A stretch of 64,000 nucleotides of DNA, taken from Hydrocarboniphaga sp. (GTDB lineage Bacteria > Pseudomonadota > Gammaproteobacteria > Nevskiales > Nevskiaceae). Below, one piece after another: positions 38,723 to 49,351 of this stretch. Within the stretch, counting starts at the first letter, position 1; each line of letters starts with the position of its first letter. The notes below the pieces were generated by a model. It was given only the letters and a program-made list of their open reading frames with translations. It was not told where the DNA came from and did no database searches. The position numbers and the translations under genes were made by a program. The stretch covers positions 124,001 to 188,000 of the forward strand of contig NZ_JAQGNT010000026.1 of the NCBI RefSeq assembly GCF_028291725.1, in the 5' to 3' direction.

Positions 38723-39319
38723 ATGGCATCAGGTATGAAAAAGGGCAGTGACTGGCGGCCGGATCTTCGCGATTCCCACGAGGATGCCGACGAGGATCTG
38801 GGCCCGAGCAAGACCCAGGTCAAGCAGGCGATGCACGAGCTGCAGGATCTGGGCGTTGCACTGCTCGAGCTGCCGCCGTCGCAGCTCGCCGCGCTGCAGA
38901 TGGAGGATCGTCTGCGCAACGCGCTGGTCGAGCTGCAACGCCTGACGTCCCGCGAGGCGATCCGCCGCCAGTCGCAGTTCATCGGCAAGATGCTGCGCGA
39001 CGCCGATTCCGAATCTTTCCGGGCCGCGATCCATGCTTACCGTCACGGCCAGAACAAGCTTCTGCAGGAGGCGGAGCTGTGGCGCACCCGGCTGCTCGCC
39101 GACGATGCCGCGGTGACCGAGTGGGTCGAGATCGTGCCGGAAGCCAATCTACAGCAACTGCGCTCGCTGATCCGCAACGTGCGCCGCGAGCAGACCCGGC
39201 TCCAGCAGAGCAATCCTGACGCCGAAGCCGCGCCGCCCAAAGGACGGCTGTATCGCGAGCTGTTCCAGAAACTGCGCATCGCACTACAGCAGAAGTTCGA
39301 TCAGCAGGCCGCCGGCTAG
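38723..39319 (+). CDS. darP: Ribosome biogenesis factor DarP (YjgA, DUF615)
   Basis: 198 residues. PSKTQVKQAMHELQDLG, IRRQSQFIGKMLRD and WRTRLLADD are family signatures. DarP helps late 50S subunit assembly. GGAAG before the ATG at 38723 supports this start. The longer frame from 38639 runs into the palindrome and is not credible. Confidence 0.93.
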   Translation: MASGMKKGSDWRPDLRDSHEDADEDLGPSKTQVKQAMHELQDLGVALLELPPSQLAALQMEDRLRNALVELQRLTSREAIRRQSQFIGKMLRDADSESFRAAIHAYRHGQNKLLQEAELWRTRLLADDAAVTEWVEIVPEANLQQLRSLIRNVRREQTRLQQSNPDAEAAPPKGRLYRELFQKLRIALQQKFDQQAAG

Positions 39320-39348
39320 CCGTCGTCATCCGGCAGATCGAACACCGA

Positions 39349-39429
39349 GTAGGCTGGGTTGCAGCGCAGCGGAAACCCAGCACCGGGATCGACGGAAAGC
39401 GCTGGGTTTCGTTCCTCAACCCAGCCTAC
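39349..39429. repeat. REP pair, GTAG + GCTGGGTT family
   Basis: GTAGGCTGGGTT...AACCCAGC at the left and the inverted copy ending AACCCAGCCTAC at the right. Related copies at 52498-52586 and a half copy at 56510-56543. Confidence 0.85.
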
Positions 39430-39480
39430 CTCTGCTGGCATATTCATCATGGAACTTCTGACTCACGACTAAGCTGAGCC

Positions 39481-39558
39481 GTAGGTCGGCATTCCCTTGC
39501 CGACGTGAATGCCCGATGCGGATTGACCGGGCATGTCGGCAAGGGATTGCCGACCTAC
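39481..39558. repeat. REP pair, GTAG + GTCGGCAA family
   Basis: Second copy of the 33804-33883 family. On the minus strand its GTAG (39558-39555) supplies the TAG stop of the crotonase gene. Confidence 0.9.
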
Positions 39559-40367
39559 GAGCCGCCGAAGCTGCGCGCCTGGAATGCCGGCGAGCGTTTT
39601 TCGACGTTCGCCTTGACCGCTTCGCGATGATTGCGTCCGGTGAGCATGCGCAACTGGATCTTGCGCTCCAGCGCCAACGCGCGCGCTACGCTCGCGTTCC
39701 AGTTGGCGTCGAACAGCTGCTTGATTCCGCCCAGCGCATCAGGCGACTTGCCGATCAGCGTCGCGGCCAGTTCCTGCGCCGCAGCGAGCGGATCGGATGC
39801 GACTTCCGTGACCAGGTGCAGCGCCAGTGCCTCCATGCCACTGACGATCTGGCCGGTCATCGCGAGCTTCTTGGCGACGTCCAGCGGCATCAGGTCGCGC
39901 AAGGTGGCGGTGCCCGACATGTCCGGCACCAGGCCCCACTTGATTTCCATGACCGACAGCTTGGCGTCCGCTGCGGCGATCCGGAAGTCGGCGCCGAGCG
40001 CGATCTGCAGGCCACCGCCGTAGCAGCTGCCATGAATCGCGGCGATGACCGGCACCGGCAGATCCCGCCAGCACAGCCCGGCCTGCTGAAACACGTTGCT
40101 GTGCTTGATGCCGTAAGTGGCGAAACTGCGCGCCATCTTCAAAGGTTTCTTCAGCACGCTGCCGACGTCGAGGCCGGAGCAGAACGACGGACCTTCGCCG
40201 CGCAGGATCACCACGCGCAGATCCTTGAGCTTGCGCAGATCCGATGCGGCCCCGACCAGCGCGTCGAACATCGGCAGATCGAGGGCGTTGTGCTTGTCGG
40301 CGCGGTTCAGGCTGACGGTGGCGATGCCGTCGCGGACATCGACGAGAACGCGCTGGGGTTCGGACAT
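39555..40367 (-). CDS. Enoyl-CoA hydratase/isomerase (crotonase) family protein
   Basis: 270 residues. VSLNRADKHNALDLPMFDAL at the N-terminus, the oxyanion-hole segments FCSGLDV and IHGSCYGGGLQIALG, and DFRIAAADAKLSVMEIKWGLVPDM. The general crotonase fold is clear. The reaction is not. At the usual catalytic Glu region the segment reads KWGLVPD, so it may be a hydratase-like protein with altered chemistry. Start MSEPQRVLVDV at 40367 is preferred over a 51-codon extension. The stop codon is REP-derived. Confidence 0.87.
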   Translation of the reverse strand: MSEPQRVLVDVRDGIATVSLNRADKHNALDLPMFDALVGAASDLRKLKDLRVVILRGEGPSFCSGLDVGSVLKKPLKMARSFATYGIKHSNVFQQAGLCWRDLPVPVIAAIHGSCYGGGLQIALGADFRIAAADAKLSVMEIKWGLVPDMSGTATLRDLMPLDVAKKLAMTGQIVSGMEALALHLVTEVASDPLAAAQELAATLIGKSPDALGGIKQLFDANWNASVARALALERKIQLRMLTGRNHREAVKANVEKRSPAFQARSFGGS

Positions 40368-40575
40368 GGTGGCGACTCTGTGAAATCTGCGGGTCGGAAA
40401 TCCTATGTCAGCCGCCGTCTTTCTGCAGGCCGATCGGTGTAGTCGGTGTCTTCGGCGGTTTCCAAAATCTTGATTCACTTGCACCAGGTTTCGCCGCCAA
40501 GGCAAAGCTAGTCCATGCACGACGAAACCGTAAGGACGCTCGCCGCCGCACTGCGGCTCCCTGGCGCGCGCCGGC

Positions 40576-42993
40576 TCAGGCCGCGGGGCTCTGGCCGGCC
40601 AGGAACAGCCAGGTTTCGACCACCGTATCCGGGTTCAGCGACATTGATTCGATGCCCTGATCCAGCAGCCATTTGGCCAGGTCCGGATGGTCCGACGGCC
40701 CCTGGCCGCAGATGCCGACGTACTTGTTGGCTTTTTTGCAGGCGGTGATCGCCATCGCCAGCATCGCCTTGACCGCGTCGTTGCGCTCGTCGAACAGGTG
40801 CGCGATCAGCCCGGAGTCGCGATCCAGGCCCAGCGTCAGCTGGGTCATGTCGTTGGAGCCGATCGAGAAGCCGTCGAAGTGCTCGAGGAACTGGTCGGCC
40901 AGCACCGCGTTGCTCGGCAGCTCGCACATCATGATGACCTGCAGGCCGCCCTTACCACTGCCTTCGCCGCGCTTCAGGCCGTTCTCGGCCAGGATCTCGT
41001 TGACGCGCCTGGCTTCGCCGACGGTGCGCACGAACGGGATCATGATCTTGACGTTGCTCAGGCCCATTTCCTCGCGCACGAACTTCAGTGCCTCGCATTC
41101 CATGTCGAAACACGGACGGAAGCCCTCGGAGATGTAGCGCGAGGCACCGCGGAAGCCGATCATCGGATTCTCTTCGTGCGGCTCGTAGCGCTTGCCGCCG
41201 ACCAGGTTCGCGTACTCGTTGGACTTGAAGTCCGACATGCGCACGATCACCGGCTCGGGCGCGAAGGCCGCGGCGATGGTCGAGATGCCTTCGGCCAGGC
41301 GCTTGACGAAGTAGTCGCGCGGCGAGTCGTAGGCGGCGATCATCGAATCGATCGTGCGGCGGATTTCGGGCGGCTGCTTGTCGAGCTCGAGCAGGGCTTG
41401 CGGATGGATGCCGATCTGGCGGTTGACGATGAACTCGGTGCGCGCCAGGCCGACGCCGCGGTGCGGCAGCGCGGCGAAGTCGAAAGCCTGCTCCGGCGTG
41501 CCGACGTTCATCATGATCTTGAGCGGGATCTCCGGCATTTTGTCGAGCGCGATCTCGTCGACCTGGAAGTCGATGTTGCCGTCGTAGATCTGGCCGGTAT
41601 CGCCTTCGGCGCAGGACACGGTGACCGCCCGGCCGTCCTTCAGCACCTGGGTCGCGTCGCCGCAGCCGACGACCGCCGGAATGCCGAGTTCACGCGCGAT
41701 GATCGCGGCATGGCAGGTGCGGCCGCCGCGGTTGGTGACGATGGCGCTGGCGCGCTTCATCACCGGCTCCCAATCGGGGTCGGTCATGTCGGTGACCAGC
41801 ACGTCGCCGATCTGCACGCGCGACATCTCGTCGACCGACTTCAGCAGGCGTACCTTGCCGGCGCCGATCTTCTGGCCGATCGCGCGGCCGCTGGCCAGCA
41901 CCGTGCTTTTGCCCTTGAGCTTGTAGCGGCGCAGCGTGTTCGCGCTACTGCGCGACTGCACGGTCTCCGGGCGCGCCTGCAGGATGTAGATGCCGCCGTC
42001 GACGCCGTCCTTGCCCCACTCGATATCCATCGGCCGGCCGTAATGGTCTTCGATGATCAGCGCCTGGCGGGCGAGGTTCTCGACGTCCGCGTCGTTGATG
42101 CAGAACTTCTGGCGCTCTTCGGTCGACACCGGCACGAACTCGACCGTGCGGCCGAGCATGCGGTCCTTGGTATAGACCATTTTCTTGGCTTTTTCGCCCA
42201 GGCCGCGCTTCAGGATCGAGGGCTTGCCGGCGCGCAGCGACAGCTTGTAGCTGTAGAACTCGTCGGGGTTGACCGCGCCCTGGACCACGGCTTCGCCGAG
42301 CCCGTAGCTGGCGGTGATGAACACCGCGTCGCGGAAGCCGGATTCGGTGTCCATGGTGAACATCACGCCGGAAGCGCCGCGGTCCGAGCGCACCATGCGC
42401 TGGATGCCGGCCGACAGCGCGACCTGGCTGTGCGCGAAGTTCTGATGCACGCGGTAGCTGATCGCGCGGTCGTTGAACAGCGAGGCGAACACTTCCTTGA
42501 TCGCGGCGAGCACATGATCGATGCCCTGCACGTTCAGGAAGGTTTCCTGCTGGCCGGCAAACGAGGCGTCGGGCAGATCCTCGGCGGTGGCCGACGAGCG
42601 CACCGCGACTGAGATTTCGGCCGTGCTTTCGGCGAGCAGGATGTCGTAGGCGGAGCGGATTTCCTTCTCGAGATCGGTCGGGAAGGGTGCCTTCATGACC
42701 GCTTCGCGGATGCTTTTACCGCAGATGGCGAGGGCCTGCACGTCGTCCACGTCGAGCGCGTCGAGCATGCCGTTGATCTTGTCGGCCAGGCCTTCGAACG
42801 CGAGGAACTCGCGGTAGGCCGAGGCGGTGGTCGCAAAGCCGTTCGGCACGTGCACGCCGGAGGCGGCGAGGTTGCCGATCATCTCGCCGAGCGAGGCGTT
42901 CTTGCCGCCGACGATCTCGACGTCCTTCATTCCCAGCTGCGAATACCACAGCACGTTCTGGCTCATGGCGCCGAGGTTGTGATCGCTTCCCAT
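40576..42993 (-). CDS. ppsA: Phosphoenolpyruvate synthase
   Basis: 805 residues. It converts pyruvate, ATP and water to PEP, AMP and phosphate for gluconeogenesis. The N-terminal PPDK-type ATP-grasp domain has [10 protein letters not shown] and [22 protein letters not shown]. The phospho-His is in [15 protein letters not shown]. The C-terminal PEP-binding domain has FIIGSNDLTQ-like [19 protein letters not shown] and the [11 protein letters not shown] active-site Cys loop. A second in-frame ATG at 42966 is possible. Divergent from its regulator ppsR. Confidence 0.96.
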   Translation of the reverse strand: MGSDHNLGAMSQNVLWYSQLGMKDVEIVGGKNASLGEMIGNLAASGVHVPNGFATTASAYREFLAFEGLADKINGMLDALDVDDVQALAICGKSIREAVMKAPFPTDLEKEIRSAYDILLAESTAEISVAVRSSATAEDLPDASFAGQQETFLNVQGIDHVLAAIKEVFASLFNDRAISYRVHQNFAHSQVALSAGIQRMVRSDRGASGVMFTMDTESGFRDAVFITASYGLGEAVVQGAVNPDEFYSYKLSLRAGKPSILKRGLGEKAKKMVYTKDRMLGRTVEFVPVSTEERQKFCINDADVENLARQALIIEDHYGRPMDIEWGKDGVDGGIYILQARPETVQSRSSANTLRRYKLKGKSTVLASGRAIGQKIGAGKVRLLKSVDEMSRVQIGDVLVTDMTDPDWEPVMKRASAIVTNRGGRTCHAAIIARELGIPAVVGCGDATQVLKDGRAVTVSCAEGDTGQIYDGNIDFQVDEIALDKMPEIPLKIMMNVGTPEQAFDFAALPHRGVGLARTEFIVNRQIGIHPQALLELDKQPPEIRRTIDSMIAAYDSPRDYFVKRLAEGISTIAAAFAPEPVIVRMSDFKSNEYANLVGGKRYEPHEENPMIGFRGASRYISEGFRPCFDMECEALKFVREEMGLSNVKIMIPFVRTVGEARRVNEILAENGLKRGEGSGKGGLQVIMMCELPSNAVLADQFLEHFDGFSIGSNDMTQLTLGLDRDSGLIAHLFDERNDAVKAMLAMAITACKKANKYVGICGQGPSDHPDLAKWLLDQGIESMSLNPDTVVETWLFLAGQSPAA

Positions 42994-43109
42994 GTCGTCT
43001 AAATGCTCCGCTTGAAAGTGCTAATGGACCTGGGCTTGTGGTGCCCCAGGGGTGATTCTGTTATCTAGTGAGACGAGCGATCCCGATCCGGGCACGAAGC
43101 CTTCAGACC

Positions 43110-43931
43110 ATGACCAACCAGCGTTACGTATTTTTTCTGTCCGATGGCACGGGCATCACCGCCGAGACCCTGGGCGGGACGATCCTGACCCAGTTCGAAC
43201 AGATCGACTTCAAGAAAACGACCCTGCCGTTCATCAACAGCCCGGACAAGGCGCGCAACACGGTGGACTATATCAACCACCTTGCCTCCCAGGGTAGCCG
43301 GCCGATCGTGTTCTCGACCACGGTCAGCGACGAAATCCGCGGCATCCTGCGTGACTGCAAAGCCCTGTTCCTGGATCTGTTCGACACCTATCTTCCGTCG
43401 ATTGAGACTGAACTTGGGCTGAAGTCGGTGCATATGGCCGGGCGCGCCCATGGTCTGGCCGATGCGCGCCGCTACAACGCGCGCATCGACGCGATGAATT
43501 ACGCGATGGAGCACGACGACGGCCAGAGCACGCGCGACCTGGCCAAGGCCGACGTGATCCTGATCGCACCGTCACGCTGCGGCAAGACGCCGACGACACT
43601 GTACCTGGCGCTGCAGCACGGCATTTTCGCCACCAACTTCCCGCTGACCGAGGAGGATCTGGAGGCGCAGAAGATGCCGGGCTCGCTCAGTGGTCTGACC
43701 GCCAAGTGCTTCGGCCTCACGTCCGAGGCCGAGCGCCTGCACCAGGTGCGCACCGAACGTCGGCCCGGCTCCAAGTACGCCTCGCTGCCGCAGTGTGCCT
43801 ACGAGCTGCGCCAGGCCGAGAGCCTGTACCGCAAGCAGAACGTGCCGTTCATCAATTCCGCGAACATGTCGATCGAAGAGATCTCGGCGCTGATCATGCA
43901 GGAGAAGGCGCTGCGCCGGACCTCGGGCTGA
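43110..43931 (+). CDS. ppsR: PEP synthase regulatory kinase/pyrophosphorylase (DUF299)
   Basis: 273 residues. It inactivates PpsA by ADP-dependent threonine phosphorylation and reactivates it by phosphorolysis. YVFFLSDGTGITAETLG at the start, the P-loop-like APSRCGKTPTTLYLA at about 153-167 and NFPLTEEDLE are diagnostic. The ATG at 43110 begins the conserved MTNQRYVFFLSDG. The frame is open 14 codons further. It faces away from ppsA across 116 bp, the usual arrangement. Confidence 0.95.
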   Translation: MTNQRYVFFLSDGTGITAETLGGTILTQFEQIDFKKTTLPFINSPDKARNTVDYINHLASQGSRPIVFSTTVSDEIRGILRDCKALFLDLFDTYLPSIETELGLKSVHMAGRAHGLADARRYNARIDAMNYAMEHDDGQSTRDLAKADVILIAPSRCGKTPTTLYLALQHGIFATNFPLTEEDLEAQKMPGSLSGLTAKCFGLTSEAERLHQVRTERRPGSKYASLPQCAYELRQAESLYRKQNVPFINSANMSIEEISALIMQEKALRRTSG

Positions 43932-43951
43932 TACCGGGCCCGCCACGCGCC

Positions 43952-44031
43952 GTAGGTCGGCAATCCCTTGCCGACGTGCACTCTCGGATGCGCAATCGAG
44001 GCCTCATGTCGGCAAGGGATTGCCGACCTAC
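43952..44031. repeat. REP pair, GTAG + GTCGGCAA family
   Basis: Third full copy of the family, between convergent ppsR and bolA. It ends 1 nt before the bolA stop. Confidence 0.9.
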
Positions 44032-44032
44032 G

Positions 44033-44311
44033 TCAAGCTTCGCCCGGCGCCCGCGCGTCGATCGCCAGCGCATGGATGTCGGTCGCCATCAGGCCGCCGA
44101 GCGCGTCGTAGATCGCGCGGTGACGGTGGATCAGCAGCATGTCCTTGAACGCTGCGGACACCAGGCGCACGTGGTAGTGACCGCGGCCGGTGCGGGCCCC
44201 GGCGTGGGTGGCATGCAGGTGGCTGTCGTCGGTGACCACCAGCTCCAGCGGCGCAAAACGCAGCTGCAGTGCGATGCGGATCATTTCGATGCGCTCGCTG
44301 CCGAGGCTCAT
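44033..44311 (-). CDS. bolA: BolA-family protein
   Basis: 92 residues. The class II KH-like fold is indicated by [49 protein letters not shown], with the invariant C-proximal His of IHALAID. BolA proteins pair with monothiol glutaredoxins (grxD is at 30737) and also act as regulators. It overlaps the yciI stop by 4 nt, so yciB, yciI and bolA form one operon. Confidence 0.93.
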   Translation of the reverse strand: MSLGSERIEMIRIALQLRFAPLELVVTDDSHLHATHAGARTGRGHYHVRLVSAAFKDMLLIHRHRAIYDALGGLMATDIHALAIDARAPGEA

Positions 44312-44607
44312 TCCGGCAGCACTTTCAGGAACGGCTGCACGCTGACCTCGGCATACACGCCGGCGGCCACATACGGGTCCGCATCGGCCCAGTTTTTAGC
44401 GGCTTCGAGGCTTTCGAATTCGAGCACCAGCAGGCTGCCGGTGACGCCGCCGCTGGTGTCGGGCGCATCCACGGCGGGGAACGGGCCGGCTAGGACCAGG
44501 CGGCCCTCGGCCTGCAGCCGGCGCAGCCGCTCCAGGTGCGCGGGGCGCGCTGCCTTGCGCGCCGGCAGGCTGTTCTCGACGTCGCGGCCGATGATCGCGT
44601 AGAGCAT
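44308..44607 (-). CDS. yciI: YciI-family protein
   Basis: 99 residues. [35 protein letters not shown] and [21 protein letters not shown] match YciI, a dimeric ferredoxin-like fold protein with a conserved His-Asp pair. Its reaction is unknown. Placed between yciB and bolA as in many gammaproteobacteria. Confidence 0.92.
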   Translation of the reverse strand: MLYAIIGRDVENSLPARKAARPAHLERLRRLQAEGRLVLAGPFPAVDAPDTSGGVTGSLLVLEFESLEAAKNWADADPYVAAGVYAEVSVQPFLKVLPE

Positions 44608-44616
44608 GGCTCCGCC

Positions 44617-45159
44617 TTACTCCTTCGCCGACTCGGGTTGCAGATAGCGCATCAGGAACGGCGCGTGCGCGATCATGAAAACGAACATCAGCGCGGTGAA
44701 GCCGAAGGCCTTGAACTTGACCCAGGTGGCTTCGTCGTAGGTATGCGCCACGTAATAGTTCAGCACCGCGCACAGCGCGAAGAAGATCGCCCAGGCGAAA
44801 TTGACCTTGCGCCAGACCAGGTCCGGCAGCTGCACCGCCTGCTGCGGAATCCGCGCCAGCAATACGCGTTTGCCGATCAGGTGGCTGCCGAGCAGCGCCA
44901 CAGAGAACGCGGCGTAGACCACGGTCGGTTTGAGCTTGATGAAGGCCGGGTCGTGCACATACAGCGTCAGCCCGCCGAGCGCCGCGGCGATGGCTGCGGT
45001 GGCCAGATGCGCCTTGTGCCAATGGCCATAGCCGAAGCGGTAGATCAGCACCACCAGGAACAGGGCGATGACCAGCACGACGGTCGCGGCATAGATATCG
45101 GAGACCAGGTAGGCGGCAAAGAAGGCGATGGCCGGCAGCATGTCGACGAGCATTTTCAT
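44617..45159 (-). CDS. yciB: Inner membrane septation protein YciB (IspZ)
   Basis: 180 residues with five hydrophobic helices. MLVDMLPAIAFFAAYLVSDIYAATVVLV, then GLTLYVHDPAFIKLKPTVVYA and the LPDLVWRKVNFAWAIFFA segment are diagnostic of the YciB family, which is linked to cell envelope and septum formation. First gene of the yciB-yciI-bolA operon, divergent from the YciO-like gene. Confidence 0.94.
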   Translation of the reverse strand: MKMLVDMLPAIAFFAAYLVSDIYAATVVLVIALFLVVLIYRFGYGHWHKAHLATAAIAAALGGLTLYVHDPAFIKLKPTVVYAAFSVALLGSHLIGKRVLLARIPQQAVQLPDLVWRKVNFAWAIFFALCAVLNYYVAHTYDEATWVKFKAFGFTALMFVFMIAHAPFLMRYLQPESAKE

Positions 45160-45260
45160 GCGCTTAGTATATCGATCTTGTGTTGCCGTCTTGTATTGCG
45201 GCCTCGGACCGGGGCGCCTGTTACGACGCGGTTACAGACTTCGTTTTGACGAAGGCACGT

Positions 45261-45266
45261 TACAAT
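45261..45266 (+). promoter_or_regulatory. Candidate -10 box directly before the YciO-like start
   Basis: TACAAT ends 5 nt before the ATG at 45272. The GGAGG that follows abuts the start codon too closely to act as a Shine-Dalgarno. A leaderless transcript is possible. Confidence 0.3.
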
Positions 45267-45271
45267 GGAGG

Positions 45272-45898
45272 ATGGCGCATTGGTTCGACATCCACCCGGT
45301 CAACCCGCAGGCGAGGCTTCTCGCCCAGGCGGCGGTGCATCTGCGCCAGGGTGCGGTGATCGCATACCCGACCGACTCCTGTTACGCACTCGGCTGCCAT
45401 CTGGATGACAAGGCCGCCGCCGAGCGCCTGCGCAAGATCCGCAAGTTCGACAAGGAGCATCAGTTCACGCTGGTGTGCCGTGATCTGTCGGAGATCGCGA
45501 CCTACGCGCGCGTCGACAACTGGCAGTTCCGGCTGCTGCGCCAGCTGACGCCGGGGCCGTACACCTTCGTGCTGGAGGCGACCAAGGAGCTGCCGCGCCG
45601 GGTTGCTCACGAAAAGCGCAAGACCATCGGCATCCGCGTGCCGCAGAACGCGGTTGCCCAGGCGCTGCTGGACACGCTCGGCGAGCCGCTGATCAGTTGC
45701 ACCTTGCAGTTCCCCGACGAGTCGCTGCCGGTCAGCGATCCGGCCGACTTCGAAGAGCGCCTCGAGCGCGAGGTCGATGTGGTGCTCAACGGCGGCAACT
45801 GCGGCCTGGAGCCGACCACGGTGATCGACCTGACCGACGGCCGGGTCAAGATCCTGCGCCAGGGCAAGGGCCCGGTTCACGGCATCCTGAGCGAATAG
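45272..45898 (+). CDS. Sua5/YciO/YrdC-family protein, YciO type
   Basis: 208 residues. GAVIAYPTDSCYALGC is the conserved nucleotide/threonylcarbamate-site motif. KIRKFDKEHQFTLVCRDLSEIA, LTPGPYTFVLEATKELPRR and KTIGIRVPQN match YciO. The YrdC paralogue makes threonylcarbamoyl-AMP for t6A. YciO is a related protein of less certain role. Followed after 15 nt by the site-2-protease-like gene and then trpS-scpAB, likely a single operon. Confidence 0.88.
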   Translation: MAHWFDIHPVNPQARLLAQAAVHLRQGAVIAYPTDSCYALGCHLDDKAAAERLRKIRKFDKEHQFTLVCRDLSEIATYARVDNWQFRLLRQLTPGPYTFVLEATKELPRRVAHEKRKTIGIRVPQNAVAQALLDTLGEPLISCTLQFPDESLPVSDPADFEERLEREVDVVLNGGNCGLEPTTVIDLTDGRVKILRQGKGPVHGILSE

Positions 45899-45913
45899 CC
45901 GCCCGCATCCCGC

Positions 45914-46585
45914 ATGGAATTCGACCTGACTCTGGTCCAGAAGCTGGCGATCTGGGCGCTACCGGTGCTGTTCGCGATTACCTTCCGCGAAATCGCCCAT
46001 GGCTACGCGGCACGCGCGCTCGGCGACGACACGGCGAGCCGGCTCGGCCGGCTTTCGCCGAACCCGCTACGGCACATCGACCCGATCGGCACCGTCGTCG
46101 TTCCCGGCCTGCTGATCCTGCTCGGCGGCTTTCTGATGGGCTGGCCGCGGCCGATCCCGATCGACTACAGCCGGCTCAAGCGCCCCAAGCGCGATCTGGC
46201 GCCGGTCGCCGCCGCGGGCCTGGCGTCGAACGCGGCGATGGCGGTCGCCTGGGCGATCCTGCTGAAGATTTCCGCCGGCGCCGATGGCGAACCCGGCATC
46301 TGGATGGGCCTGCGCTACATGAGCATCGCCGGCATCACCATCAACCTCGCACTGCTGGTGCTGAACCTGCTGCCGATTCCGCCGCTGGACGGCGGCCGTA
46401 TCCTGATCGGCCTGCTGCCGCTGCGCCAGGCGCAGGCTCTGGCGCGCATCGAGCCCTACAGCCTGTTTATCCTGATCGCGCTGATGATGACGCCGCTGCT
46501 GAAGGCGCTGCTGATCTGGCCGATGATGATCCTGCAGTCGCTGCTGTTCATGGCGCTCGACATCGACGCCTCCTCTCTGCTCTAG
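45914..46585 (+). CDS. Site-2 protease-like membrane protein with altered zinc motif
   Basis: 223 residues with several membrane helices. The family (short M50 peptidases beside trpS-scpA) normally has HExxH in the first helix. Here residues 25-29 read REIAH, so the first zinc His is Arg (CGC). The distal motif NLLPIPPLDGGRIL with its Asp is intact, and NPLRHIDPIGTVVVPGLL is typical. It may be a catalytically dead member. The Arg codon is one base from a His codon. Confidence 0.88.
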   Translation: MEFDLTLVQKLAIWALPVLFAITFREIAHGYAARALGDDTASRLGRLSPNPLRHIDPIGTVVVPGLLILLGGFLMGWPRPIPIDYSRLKRPKRDLAPVAAAGLASNAAMAVAWAILLKISAGADGEPGIWMGLRYMSIAGITINLALLVLNLLPIPPLDGGRILIGLLPLRQAQALARIEPYSLFILIALMMTPLLKALLIWPMMILQSLLFMALDIDASSLL

Positions 46586-46599
46586 AACTTATTCCTCGC

Positions 46600-47600
<1,001 letters not shown>

Positions 47601-47604
<4 letters not shown>

Positions 47605-48458
47605 GCGAGGACGTCGTCGCCGACGAAGTCGTGGAGCTGCGCGAAAGCGAGATCGACAAGCGCCCGAAGATCCATGGGCACGCGCTGGAAAAAATGCCGG
47701 AGGATCTGTACATCCCGCCGGATGCGCTGCAGGTTTTTCTCGAGGCTTTCGAAGGCCCGCTCGATTTGCTGCTGTACCTGATCCGACGCCAGAACCTGAA
47801 CATTCTCGACATCCCGGTTCTGAAGATCACGCAGCAGTATCTGCAGTACATCGCGCTGATGCAGGAGCTGCGGCTGGAACTCGCGGCGGAATACCTGCTG
47901 ATGGCGGCGCTGCTGGCCGAGATCAAGTCGCGCCTGCTGTTGCCGCGGCCGATCGAGGTCGAGGAAGAGCAGGGCGATCCGCGCATGGAGCTGGTGCGCC
48001 GCCTGCAGGAATACGAGCGTTTCAAGACCGCCGCCGAGCAGCTCGACAAGCTGCCGCGGATGGGCCGCGAACTGCACGGCGCGTCGGCAAAACCCGATGT
48101 GATTCCCGTCGTCATGCCGATGGTGATGCCGGATCTGCGCGAGCTGATGCTGGCGTTCCGCGACGTGATGATGCGCGCCGCGCTGTTCACGCGGCACCAG
48201 ATTTCGCGCGAGCCGCTGTCGGTGCGCGAGCGCATGACGCATCTGCTGACCCTGGTCGCGACCGGCCCGAAACGTTTCATCGAGCTGATCGATCCCGCCG
48301 AAGGCCGTGCCGGCGTCGTCGTCTGCCTGCTGGCGATTCTGGAGCTGGTCAAACTCTCCGCGATCGACCTGGTGCAGGACGGTCCCTTTACCGAAATCAT
48401 GATCGACACCGGCCGCCCGGTATCGAACGCCGCCATCGAGGACGCTGTCGATGACTGA
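47601..48458 (+). CDS. scpA: Segregation and condensation protein A
   Basis: 285 residues. The kleisin of the SMC-ScpAB complex. FEGPLDLLLYLIRRQNLNILDIPVLKITQQYLQYI is split over residues about 48-85 and is diagnostic, and EYLLMAALLAEIKSRLLLP follows. The C-terminal winged helix ends LSAIDLVQDGPFTEI. Coupled to trpS by ATGA and overlapping scpB by 8 nt. Confidence 0.95.
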
Positions 48459-49203
48459 GCCGCAGCAAGAACAGGAAGCCGCAATCGCCGAGGTCGCGGT
48501 GCCGGTCGCTATCGACTCGCCACTGGAAAAAATTCTGGAAGCCTTGCTGCTCGCATCCGATCAGCCGCTGTCGCTGGATCAGCTCGGCAGATTGCTCGGC
48601 GAAGAACTCGGTGTCGGTCGCAAGGAAATTCGTGTAGCGCTGGAACGCCTCGATCTGCGCCTGCAGGCCGGCGCATCCGAGCTGACCGAGGTCGCCAGCG
48701 GCTTCCGCATCCAGGTGCGCGCCGCCTATGCCGAATGGGTCGCGCGGCTGTGGCAGGAGAAGCCGCAGAAGTTTTCACGTGCGCTGCTCGAGACCCTGGC
48801 GCTGGTCTGCTATCGCCAGCCGGTCACGCGCGGCGAGATCGAGGAGATCCGCGGCGTGCAGGTGTCGAGCAACATCCTGCGTACCCTGCTCGAGCGCGGC
48901 TGGGTACGCGAACTCGGCGTCAAGGAAGTGCCCGGCCGGCCGGCGCTGTTCGGCACCACGCCGCAGTTTCTCGACGACTTCAATCTGAGATCGCTGGATC
49001 AGCTGCCGAGCCTGCCCGAGATCAAGGACCTGGCCCAGCTCGACGCCGCGCTGGCGCAGCTGACCGGCGAGCTGCCGCATGCCGGCGACGAGGACGAAGC
49101 CGCCGAGCCGACCGAAGAAACCGAACTGGAAGTACCCGTCAGCGAAAGCGAAGTGACGGTGCAATCCCCAGGCGATCCGGACGAATCCGCATCGCCGGCT
49201 TGA
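48451..49203 (+). CDS. scpB: Segregation and condensation protein B
   Basis: 250 residues. Two winged-helix domains: KILEALLLASDQPLSLDQL and SRALLETLALVCYRQPVTRGEIEEIRGV with VSSNILRTLLERGWVRELG and TTPQFLDDFNL. It binds the ScpA kleisin. An acidic C-terminal tail of about 45 residues (DEDEAAEPTEETELE) is longer than in many homologues and probably disordered. Confidence 0.95.
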   Translation: MTEPQQEQEAAIAEVAVPVAIDSPLEKILEALLLASDQPLSLDQLGRLLGEELGVGRKEIRVALERLDLRLQAGASELTEVASGFRIQVRAAYAEWVARLWQEKPQKFSRALLETLALVCYRQPVTRGEIEEIRGVQVSSNILRTLLERGWVRELGVKEVPGRPALFGTTPQFLDDFNLRSLDQLPSLPEIKDLAQLDAALAQLTGELPHAGDEDEAAEPTEETELEVPVSESEVTVQSPGDPDESASPA

Positions 49204-49224
49204 TGGATGGCAATCTGTTTGTCT

Positions 49225-49327
49225 CCTTCCCCCGCTTGCGGGGGAAGGCCGGGATGGGGGCGTGCGGACGGAGCAGCAGCGCGACGTCGCGCCCCCACCC
49301 TAACCCTCCCCCGCAGGCGGGGGAGGG
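49225..49327. repeat. Paired GC-rich hairpins (CCCCCGC / GCGGGGG type)
   Basis: Two hairpins, 49225-49248 and 49304-49327, with 11-bp stems CCTTCCCCCGC and CCCTCCCCCGC, are separated by about 55 bp and together form a larger inverted structure. They lack the GTAG head of the other families. Confidence 0.75.
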
Positions 49328-49351
49328 AATCGTTTACCAGGCGTATTGACC

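Noticed and set aside
40687-42612. 641-codon ORF antisense to ppsA
   Set aside because: Same shadow effect. The sense strand encodes a complete PEP synthase.
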